From positions 1-5,543 of the forward strand of contig WGBF01000427.1 in NCBI GenBank assembly GCA_015494485.1: 5,543 nucleotides of DNA, written 5' to 3'. The notes under the pieces were generated by a model. The model saw nothing but the letters and a program-made list of their open reading frames with translations. It was not told where the DNA came from and searched no databases. Below are positions 1-5,543 of this stretch, piece by piece (position 1 is the stretch's first letter; every line of letters starts with the position of its first letter). The stretch is from a bacterium (lineage in GTDB: Bacteria > Calditrichota > Calditrichia > RBG-13-44-9 > J042). Position numbers and translations under genes: made by a program.

Positions 1-1124
1 ATATTATTACGTTTGTATTTGATGAATTGGTAGAACCTGCAACGGTAAGTGCTGAAAAGATTTTACTTACCAGTGACGGGGATACTCTGGAGCATAAATT
101 CTTGCTGACCACCCATCAAAAAACGCAGTCCGTTTTGACGGTTCAACCGGTTACCCCATTGCAGCAAGACCGGCATTACACGGTGTTGTTGGACTCCGGA
201 ATTACGGATACGCTGGGAAACCGAATGGAGAATCCGATTGAGGTGAGTTTTAAAACGTCCCGGTATGCCTATTATGAACAGCAAAAGATTGAAGATTTTA
301 CCGTACCCGGGGATTGGTGGCAACCCAATGGGAGTGGTTCAACAGTGGGGATTGTGGTCAGCGGGACCAAGTGGGGCTACACCAAGACTACCGTTTTACC
401 GGCGGACCGGCCCAAACGGGCGGCATTTTTGAATTACCAATGGGATCCCGATGCACAGGAGTGGTTGATTCGGGAATATTTATCAGCCGGTACACCGTAC
501 AACGTGACATTTGATACCTCCTGGGTGTTACAATGCTATGTATATGGGGATGGCAGCGGCAACAAATTACGCTTTGCCCTGGATGACCGAGTACCCAGTT
601 CCGCGGCTTCCAATCACGAAGTGAGTCAATGGATTACGGTGGACTGGATTGGATGGCGGTTGGTGGAATGGGATTTAAGCGATCCCAACAGCGTTGGGAG
701 CTGGATTGGCGATGGGTCGCTGGATGGTACACTCCGTTTCGATAGTTTTCAGTTAACCCACGAGCCCGGATCTCCCCTGAGTGGTACCATTTATTTTGAC
801 AATTTGCGGTTGGTGAAGAAAACGACGGTGGGCATTGCACTGGCAAATGCAAATTTGCTGGCACAATTTACCCTTGCTCAGAATTATCCCAATCCCTTTA
901 ACCCGGCAACCACGATCGAATTTACGTTGCCGAACAGTGGTAAAGCAAAACTGGTAATTTACGATATTCTGGGGCGGCAGGTGGATGTGGTATTTGACCA
1001 GTTCTTAAATGCGGGGCATTACAAAATTGTTTACGATGCTCATCACCTGTCCAGTGGAATTTATGTGTATCAGTTAATTACCCCGCAAGGGAGATTGTCC
1101 CGCCGGATGGTGGTGTTGAAGTAA
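1..1124 (+). CDS. Secreted multidomain protein with T9SS sorting tail (5' partial)
   Basis: The frame is open to the left edge; its first complete codon is at position 3 (reads IITFVFDELVEPATV), so the N terminus lies outside the window. The TTG at 27 falls inside an Ig-like strand and is not the start. In the 373 visible residues, 1 to about 86 resemble the end of a bacterial Ig-like domain of the Big_5/SbsA type (YTVLLDSGITDTLGN, then VSFKT). Residues about 96-271 look like a galactose-binding-type jelly roll, rich in Trp and ending GTIYFDNLRLVKK, so a carbohydrate-binding role is possible. Residues about 288-373 are a T9SS type A sorting domain: NYPNPFNP at 294-301, IYDILGRQV, SGIYVYQL and terminal MVVLK. 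The family implies export through T9SS and release or anchoring at the surface. No catalytic domain is visible; an enzyme such as a glycoside hydrolase could lie upstream, but that is a guess. No clear terminator follows. Confidence 0.9.
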   Translation, partial: IITFVFDELVEPATVSAEKILLTSDGDTLEHKFLLTTHQKTQSVLTVQPVTPLQQDRHYTVLLDSGITDTLGNRMENPIEVSFKTSRYAYYEQQKIEDFTVPGDWWQPNGSGSTVGIVVSGTKWGYTKTTVLPADRPKRAAFLNYQWDPDAQEWLIREYLSAGTPYNVTFDTSWVLQCYVYGDGSGNKLRFALDDRVPSSAASNHEVSQWITVDWIGWRLVEWDLSDPNSVGSWIGDGSLDGTLRFDSFQLTHEPGSPLSGTIYFDNLRLVKKTTVGIALANANLLAQFTLAQNYPNPFNPATTIEFTLPNSGKAKLVIYDILGRQVDVVFDQFLNAGHYKIVYDAHHLSSGIYVYQLITPQGRLSRRMVVLK

Positions 1125-1161
1125 CAAAGACATCAAAAAAACTGTAATAACTAACGATTTG

Positions 1162-1191
1162 TTGAAAAAGAAAATGGATTTTGCTTAAAAT
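1162..1191 (+). promoter_or_regulatory. Candidate sigma70-type promoter of the TPM gene
   Basis: TTGAAA (1162-1167) and TAAAAT (1186-1191) each match the sigma70 consensus at 5 of 6 bases and are 18 bases apart. They lie in the AT-rich gap after the first gene, which would give a leader of roughly 110 bases before the ATG at 1312. A perfect TATAAT occurs slightly downstream at 1202-1207 but has no well-spaced -35. In AT-rich DNA such matches arise by chance, and the promoter consensus of this lineage is not known to me. Confidence 0.35.
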
Positions 1192-1311
1192 AGCTTAATT
1201 TTATAATTTTAGGTGGTGATTAAACAAAATGTAACTTCCCATTTGAAAAAGTAATAGGATTGAGAAAGTGATATTCGTTTGATTCTGGAGCAAATTCAGT
1301 TATTGAACGAA

Positions 1312-2091
1312 ATGAAGAAGCGATTAACACTTCTCATATTCCTCATTCTTGCATTTACCATTCCTGGTGACAGTCAGCCTTTTATTCCTCCTCAGCCCAC
1401 AGCCTGGTGCAATGATTACGCCAATGTGCTGGAGACCTGGCAGGAAGATTCCCTCAATGCGTTGCTGGGTGAATTTGAGCGCCGCACATCCAACCAGTTT
1501 TTTGTTGCCATTTTCAACCGTATACCGGAAGGGACGTATCTGGAAGACTTTGCCGTGCGCTTATTTGAAAAATGGCGTCCCGGATTACCGGATAAAAATA
1601 ACGGGCTTCTCATTGTATTATTCACCGAAGACCGCAAAGCCCGCATTGAAGTCGGGTATGGTCTGGAAGATGTGGTCCCGGATGCGTTGGCCCGGCGCAT
1701 CCTTATAAATAAGATGATTCCGTTCTTTAAAGAAGGGCAATACTATCGCGGGTTGATGGCCGGTTTGAGCATCCTGATGGCGGCCACGGAAGGAAAATAC
1801 CAGATACCACTGGATGAAGAAGGCGGTGGAGGCTGGAATTTCGAAAAAATTTTGTTGTGGATTATTGTCATTGTTACCATCATCATAGCCGGGATTGCTA
1901 TTTTAATCAGCGCATTTCTGGAATCGGCCGGAGTAACCTGTAGTTCAGAAGGGACCCACAAATCATCTTCCCAGTCTGCAAAACCCGCGCAGTCCGGTGG
2001 GATAGGCGGTACAGGAGGCTCAGGGGGCAGCGGATTCCGCGGTGGATTCGGCGGGTTGTCCGGGGGCGGCGGTGCCAGTGGTAGCTGGTAA
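1312..2091 (+). CDS. TPM-domain (YgcG-like, formerly DUF477) envelope protein
   Basis: A 259-residue protein. The start chosen is the ATG at 1312, because it opens directly on a signal peptide (MKKRLTLLIFLILAF, residues 1 to about 22); the frame runs back to a TTG at 1279, but that would put 11 polar residues in front. Residues about 33-163 form the TPM domain: NDYANVL, KNNGLLIVLF, then the family hallmark DRKARIEVGYGLED followed by VVPDALARR. Residues 179-202 are one strongly hydrophobic membrane helix. Residues 203-259 are Ser- then Gly-rich and finish GGGGASGSW, the usual ending of this family. TPM proteins are envelope proteins of poorly defined function; some members have phosphatase activity or a role in photosystem II repair, neither of which can be assumed here. 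The frequent partner lemA is not visible. There is no convincing Shine-Dalgarno (GGAG at 1287-1290 is 21 bases away). A Cys at residue 33 sits just before the conserved Asp and seems unusual. Confidence 0.9.
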   Translation: MKKRLTLLIFLILAFTIPGDSQPFIPPQPTAWCNDYANVLETWQEDSLNALLGEFERRTSNQFFVAIFNRIPEGTYLEDFAVRLFEKWRPGLPDKNNGLLIVLFTEDRKARIEVGYGLEDVVPDALARRILINKMIPFFKEGQYYRGLMAGLSILMAATEGKYQIPLDEEGGGGWNFEKILLWIIVIVTIIIAGIAILISAFLESAGVTCSSEGTHKSSSQSAKPAQSGGIGGTGGSGGSGFRGGFGGLSGGGGASGSW

Positions 2092-2149
2092 CGAATGGAA
2101 GAATAGATACGTGCCATCCAAAATCATGGGCCGGAAAAAAATCGATGAA

Positions 2150-3183
2150 CTAATCCGGAATGCCAATTTCAATGGGATACATATCTTCCGGCTTGAACAG
2201 GAAAACCAGATCGTGTGCGTATTGGCAATCGGTGCAATCAATAATCACGGCAGTTTCGTTCGTCCAGGATAGTCGAATTTTATTTTTATCTTCCTTCCAG
2301 GCGAAATACCCAAAGGGGGTTACAAATCGCCGGCCTTCCTTCAGTAAATAAAGCATGATATCCTGAAACCGCTCGTACTGGGATTCCTCCCATAGCTGAG
2401 GGTGTACTTCCAGCACAATCGCTGCTTCATCTTTGTAATGCTGGTATTGGAACGCAAATTGGTCTGGATCTGTAACCAATCCGCGCGCACTTTCGGCATC
2501 TACGGTATGCGGAAGGATAAATAACCCGGAGTAGGGTTGACCGAAAAACCAGATTTTGATTTCAGGGAACTGCCGTAAGGCCAGTGTTGTCAGGGAATCA
2601 TACCGATTGGCCGGGGCACCAAAGGTGTGCGGTGTGTAGTTAAGCGTATTTTTAATGATATCCATGCTCCATTGTAAATGATCGATCTGTTCACGCAATG
2701 AGGTGCCCTGAAATTCGGCGATGTCGTCTTCCACCCGATGGTCCCAGCCGTGCAGAAAAAATTCAAATTGAAATGTATTGAGCGATTTCAACTGTTTAAT
2801 GGCATCATCGTCAGCATAAATTAAACTATTGGCAATAAGCCCCAGGCCAACCCGCAGCTTTTTCTTCGCAACAAATGCTAAAAATGTATCCCACTTTTTG
2901 TGCCGGGTCCCAACAAAGTCATCGGCTTTAATAATGGCAGCCGGTTTAAACATGGGTTGAAGCATCACATAAATTAAACTGTCTGCCGGAATGAAGCGGT
3001 AAAACGCAGCCACTGAGTCCGAAAACACCACATGATACCGTTTGCCGGGCTTTACTACATAGCTGGGAATTTGTTTTTCAAGAACATTTGTGGTGAAATC
3101 ACTAATGCAGGATAAAAAAGGCTGAGGAGAAAAATTGAGGCTAAAGAAACAATACTGAATAAATATTTTCTACGCCTGCGCAT
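2150..3183 (-). CDS. DUF2334/NodB-like polysaccharide deacetylase, frame broken near the N terminus
   Basis: The catalytic frame (2150-3031 when opened at a GTG, 293 codons) has the metal-binding layout of the polysaccharide deacetylase superfamily: KADDF (D37, D38), HGWDH (H94, H98), TFGAPANRYD (136-145) and VHPQLW (H210). These suggest a metal-dependent deacetylase acting on an N- or O-acetylated glycan; the substrate is unknown. The GTG is unlikely to be the true start: coding-like sequence continues upstream (QIPSYVVKPGKRYHV) to a stop at 3170-3172, with no ATG or signal peptide. In another frame, an ATG at 3181-3183 with a strong GGGAGG site opens a fine signal sequence (MRRRRKYLFSIVSLAS, then IFLLSLF) that stops at 3055-3057. 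One missing base in the overlap would explain this. Adding an A to the A5 run (plus 3074-3078) joins MFLKK to QIPSYVV; adding a T to the T6 run (plus 3114-3119) gives LFLSC, a lipobox-like end. A sequencing error, a true mutation or programmed -1 frameshifting are all possible. The gene ends 58 bases from the convergent TPM gene. Confidence 0.82.
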
Positions 3184-3188
3184 TGGGC

Positions 3189-3194
3189 CCTCCC
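3189..3194 (-). promoter_or_regulatory. Strong Shine-Dalgarno deciding the deacetylase start
   Basis: On the minus strand this reads GGGAGG, followed by a 5-base spacer and ATG (3183-3181). It supports translation beginning at the signal-peptide ORF rather than at the GTG at 3031, and so exposes the frame break within the gene. Confidence 0.7.
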
Positions 3195-3202
3195 GGATTA
3201 AA

Positions 3203-3415
3203 TTAGTCCAAATCCTCTCCCTCAAGCATTTGAATTGGTTTAAAAAATCTATTGTATTTTTTTAAATGATGCAAATTTTTATCACGGAGCCAGTATTTTT
3301 TGACCAATTCCTTTTTCCCTGAGAGATATCCGTTCAACCTGGAAACAATAATACCTGTTGAACTACCGCAGGAGCGAGAAATAGTGTGGTTACCGAATAA
3401 TTCTTTGTGTTGCAT
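3203..3415 (-). CDS. Unrecognised 70-residue ORF, possibly a gene remnant
   Basis: This ORF runs ATG to TAA and ends 19 bases before the deacetylase ATG on the same strand, so the two could be co-transcribed. The product is basic in its second half (GKKELVKKYWLRDKNLHHL) and has acidic residues at the end (EGEDLD). No signal peptide or membrane helix is seen, and no Shine-Dalgarno precedes the ATG. The C-terminal codons look plausibly coding, while the DNA upstream of the ATG does not, so it may be the tail of a decayed gene. The pattern GYLSGKKELVKKY...LHHLKKYNRFF vaguely recalls the GYxxGRxxG...RAExFF stretch of DedA/YqaA membrane proteins, but the required hydrophobic helices are missing. 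I cannot assign a function, and it may be a chance ORF. Confidence 0.28.
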   Translation of the reverse strand: MQHKELFGNHTISRSCGSSTGIIVSRLNGYLSGKKELVKKYWLRDKNLHHLKKYNRFFKPIQMLEGEDLD

Positions 3416-3738
3416 GTGTACGATGTGGTATGAAATTATCTTCTGTGTGGCAGGGGGGTGTATTGTTTATCTGACCGGAACTTGAGAGTTCAGAATTGCT
3501 GGGGATTTGTGGTAATTCCCGCGTGAATTAATTCCAAAATAAGATAACAAAACTTCTTAAGAATACTGCGATTTCAGTCGACACCAAAAATGATACCGAA
3601 AAAGCCTCCGGGAAGTACGCGAGTTCTCCAGTGCAACAAATTCTAAGCAAAATGTAAGGAGAAAATCGTTTCTGGAGCAATGTGGGATAGTTCATGCTGT
3701 AGCGCTTGTTTGGTTCATTCATGTTCAACACAATAACC
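3416..3738. other. Intergenic region without a convincing gene
   Basis: About 320 bases of AT-rich DNA. I see no coding signal longer than short chance frames, and no RNA gene or insertion element. It contains a weak hairpin without a T-tract (GGGGATT 3501-3507 pairing AATTCCC 3514-3520, one G-U), two perfect 10-base palindromes (GAATTAATTC at 3525-3534 and TTCTTAAGAA at 3554-3563), an AAGGAG at 3656-3661 without a well-placed start codon, and an 18-codon Cys-rich frame at 3680-3736. The promoter of the repeat protein is presumably here, but no well-formed -35/-10 pair at a sensible distance stands out. Confidence 0.5.
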
Positions 3739-3744
3739 AGGAGG
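3739..3744 (+). promoter_or_regulatory. Shine-Dalgarno that sets the repeat-protein start
   Basis: AGGAGG (extending to AGGAGGTG) lies 6 bases before the ATG at 3751, an ideal match and spacing. It decides for that ATG over the in-frame ATG at 3706, which would add 15 residues ahead of an otherwise normal signal peptide. Confidence 0.85.
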
Positions 3745-3750
3745 TGGGTT

Positions 3751-5454
3751 ATGAAGAAAAATTTAAGATTTTGGGCGGGTTTGGCGGTGTTGATGTTAAT
3801 TGGATATTCCGCTTTGCCTGCACAGCATTCAACGGTACCGGATGCGAATGATATCCGGGTGATGGTTGAATCACTGGGCTTTGACCACTCCGATTCTCCT
3901 CTGAGTACCACAATAAATAACTTTCTGAAACCGACATCGAATGATGCGGCAAAGACGCATCCGGTTTTTGAAGCCTCCACATCCCCGAATTCTTTATTGC
4001 GCGTCTCAACATCACAGGCGGTGAGTTTACTGGATAGTATTATTTATACGGATGATAATACGCTTTACCGCCAGGATCATTTTTACAATCAATCGTTATA
4101 CCGGCTGGCTGTTGTGAATCAGGTGTTTGATCAAGCAACGGGTTGGAGTAACTTGACGCAATACACATATGAATATGATTCCACCGGAATGTTAGTGTAT
4201 TATACCTCTCAACAATGGAACACCGACTCCAGTGAATGGGAAAATGTTCGACGTACAGCTTATTCGTATAATAGTGATGGGTATGTGGATACCCTGGTGT
4301 TTGAAATATGGGATTCCGATAGCAACCGTTGGTCACCTTATCGACGATATATTTATGAATATGATATTACCAATGGATGGGTGACGGGGATATTGGCAGA
4401 CCGGTATGATGCAAATGCAGGACAATGGAATCCCAGCAATCGCTATACCTATTCCTATGACAATGATGGTAGACTGGTTTTATCCGTATCAGAACAATGG
4501 GATTCTGCAGCACTCCAGTGGACGTATTTTTCCCGTTACATGTATACCTATGATACTAACGGTAATCTACTTCATCATCGATATGAAAAGTGGGATGCTA
4601 ACGCCGGCAATTGGCGCCCGGATTACCAATATTCGTATCAGTACCAAAATGATAAGCTTGTCGAATCATTATTTGAACGATATAATGCAGATTCTCTGAA
4701 ACTGGTAAATTCTCAAAGAACAACCTACAACTATGATAATGATGGAAATTTGGAATCTTATCAAACGGATATGTGGGATTTCAGTACCAGTCAATGGTCA
4801 CCGTACAGTAAGTTGAATTTTACTTATACTAATGGTAATATGGCAACGCAAACGTTTCAGCTCTGGAATAGCGATTCCTCCAAATGGATTAATAGCTGGC
4901 GATATTCATTCGACTACAATGCCAATAACCTGATTATTGAACAGTTCAATGAAAATTGGGATACCAACAACCAGACATGGATAAATGACAGGTTATTTAC
5001 TTACGATTATGATAATAACGACAATTTAATTTATTACAGAAGCCAATCCTGGTCGGATACAGCGTGGGTAGATTATACCGGCAGAGTTACTATTACAAAT
5101 TCCGGATACTATGCTTATATCTATTGTAGTGAATTAAATGCCTATTACAGCACCGCCACCGGCATTGAGGAACAGGAATCCGGTATTGTAAGCGATTTTG
5201 CCCTTGAAGCCAATTATCCCAATCCTTTTAATCCCGTTACAACCATTGCTTATCGGATTGGCAGATTTACCCACGTAAAACTGGAAGTGTATAACACACT
5301 GGGACAACGGGTTGCGGTTCTGGTAAACAAAAAACAACAACCGGGCCGGTATACAGTACCTTTCCGTGGTAACCGTTTGGCCAGTGGTGTGTATTATTAT
5401 CGATTAATTACGGATCAATTCGTATCCACCAAACGGATGATTCTGGTGAAGTAA
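3751..5454 (+). CDS. Secreted YD/W-repeat protein with T9SS sorting tail
   Basis: A complete 567-residue protein. Residues 1 to about 24 are a signal peptide (MKKNLRFWAGLAVLML, then a cut near ALPA). Residues 25 to about 94 form a non-repetitive Ser/Thr/Asp-rich region. Residues about 95-132 look like a degenerate repeat, and 133-439 hold ten tandem units of 29-32 residues with the pattern R-x-x-Y-x-Y-[DN]-x-[DN]-G-x-[LV]...x-W-[DN]-x(5)-W. Residues about 440-480 are a linker with the only Cys of the mature protein. Residues about 484-567 are a T9SS type A sorting domain: NYPNPFNP at 488-495, VYNTLGQRV, SGVYYYRL and terminal MILVK. The units resemble the YD repeats of RHS-type proteins in their Y-x-Y-D-x-x-G core but add a regular second half with two Trp. 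I expect an exposed, all-beta, elongated or barrel-like protein, perhaps for adhesion or glycan binding. No enzyme motif, RHS core or toxin tip is present, so the function is unknown. Confidence 0.92.
   Translation: MKKNLRFWAGLAVLMLIGYSALPAQHSTVPDANDIRVMVESLGFDHSDSPLSTTINNFLKPTSNDAAKTHPVFEASTSPNSLLRVSTSQAVSLLDSIIYTDDNTLYRQDHFYNQSLYRLAVVNQVFDQATGWSNLTQYTYEYDSTGMLVYYTSQQWNTDSSEWENVRRTAYSYNSDGYVDTLVFEIWDSDSNRWSPYRRYIYEYDITNGWVTGILADRYDANAGQWNPSNRYTYSYDNDGRLVLSVSEQWDSAALQWTYFSRYMYTYDTNGNLLHHRYEKWDANAGNWRPDYQYSYQYQNDKLVESLFERYNADSLKLVNSQRTTYNYDNDGNLESYQTDMWDFSTSQWSPYSKLNFTYTNGNMATQTFQLWNSDSSKWINSWRYSFDYNANNLIIEQFNENWDTNNQTWINDRLFTYDYDNNDNLIYYRSQSWSDTAWVDYTGRVTITNSGYYAYIYCSELNAYYSTATGIEEQESGIVSDFALEANYPNPFNPVTTIAYRIGRFTHVKLEVYNTLGQRVAVLVNKKQQPGRYTVPFRGNRLASGVYYYRLITDQFVSTKRMILVK
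4147..5067 (+). repeat. Ten tandem protein repeats of about 31 residues
   Basis: Unit boundaries by residue of the repeat protein are 133-163, 164-194, 195-226, 227-257, 258-288, 289-318, 319-349, 350-379, 380-410 and 411-439. Most units end in Trp; unit 6 ends in Leu. A unit such as 4 starts NPSNRYTYSYDNDG and closes SEQWDSAALQW. Each reads as two beta strands joined by an Asn/Asp/Gly turn, with a second polar loop between W-D and the final W. The units have diverged clearly at the DNA level, so this is an old protein repeat and not a recent slippage array. Units 3 and 5 share the loop DANAG[QN]W; units 1, 2 and 8 share [ND]-[ST]-D-S-[SN]-x-W. Confidence 0.88.
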
Positions 5455-5485
5455 CAAGATAGTTGTTTTCAAAACGCGTAATTTT

Positions 5486-5524
5486 AATACCGGACCTGCA
5501 CATTGGCGGGTCCGGTATTTTTTT
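5486..5524 (+). terminator. Intrinsic terminator of the repeat protein
   Basis: An 11-bp perfect stem (AATACCGGACC at 5486-5496 with GGTCCGGTATT at 5509-5519) is extended inward by TGC/GCG (one G-U pair), leaving a 6-base loop ACATTG. It is followed directly by T's, giving a run of seven T at 5518-5524. It begins 32 bases after the stop codon. The opposite strand has no comparable T run, so it should act mainly in the plus direction. Confidence 0.92.
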
Positions 5525-5543
5525 AGAAGATGTTTCATAAACC

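Noticed and set aside
1743..2117. Minus-strand Pro-rich 124-codon frame
   Set aside because: It is the antisense reading of the Gly-rich TPM tail, where Gly codons become Pro codons.
2042..2272. 76-codon plus-strand frame spanning the TPM tail and the deacetylase 3' end
   Set aside because: It covers the Gly-rich codons of one gene and the antisense of another, with no start signal or domain.
3203..3415. DedA/YqaA-family membrane protein fragment
   Set aside because: The resemblance rests on a few Gly, Tyr and Phe positions, and the hydrophobic helices of that family are absent; kept only as an unrecognised ORF.
3501..3520. Hairpin GGGGATT/AATTCCC as a terminator
   Set aside because: The stem is only 7 bp with one G-U pair, and no T run follows on either strand.
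3706..3734. TTGTTT/CACAAT with 17-base spacing as a promoter for the repeat protein
   Set aside because: CACAAT is a poor -10, and the implied transcription start would fall in the Shine-Dalgarno site.
3706..3750. Earlier in-frame ATG for the repeat protein
   Set aside because: It adds 15 residues ahead of a clean signal peptide and would bury the ideal AGGAGG site 6 bases before the ATG at 3751.
3528..3980. 150-codon minus-strand frame over the start of the repeat protein
   Set aside because: It overlaps the strongly supported plus-strand gene antisense, has no domain pattern, and its product looks like random antisense translation.
4147..5067. RHS polymorphic toxin
   Set aside because: There is no RHS core motif (such as PxxxxDPxGL), no variable toxin C terminus and no immunity gene; the protein ends in a T9SS sorting tail.

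Overview
The window looks like chromosome from a bacterium of the FCB group, most likely a Calditrichota/KSB1/Ignavibacteria-type lineage. Two proteins end in the C-terminal sorting domain (NYPNPFNP...LGR/LGQ...SGVY/SGIY...LVK) that directs cargo to the type IX secretion system (T9SS). Two genes have textbook Shine-Dalgarno sites (AGGAGG, GGGAGG), which argues against classical Bacteroidota, where such sites are rare. The phylum assignment is an inference from protein style, not from a marker gene.

Layout, left to right: (1) the 3' part of a secreted multidomain protein, open through the left edge, with an Ig-like domain, a jelly-roll domain and a T9SS tail; (2) after a 187-base gap with a plausible sigma70-type promoter, a TPM-domain (YgcG-like) membrane protein with a Gly-rich tail; (3) convergent to it, a minus-strand DUF2334/NodB-like polysaccharide deacetylase whose signal peptide lies in a different frame from its catalytic domain; (4) a 567-base stretch with one doubtful minus-strand 70-codon ORF and mostly apparent non-coding DNA; (5) a complete 567-residue secreted protein made of ten YD/W-type repeats of about 31 residues plus a T9SS tail, closed by a strong intrinsic terminator.

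The four clear genes all encode exported or envelope proteins: two T9SS cargos, a membrane-anchored TPM protein and an exported deacetylase. They do not form one operon (strands are +, +, -, +), and I see no defence system, mobile element, CRISPR array or RNA gene. The points most worth checking are the frame break at the deacetylase N terminus and the ten-unit repeat protein.
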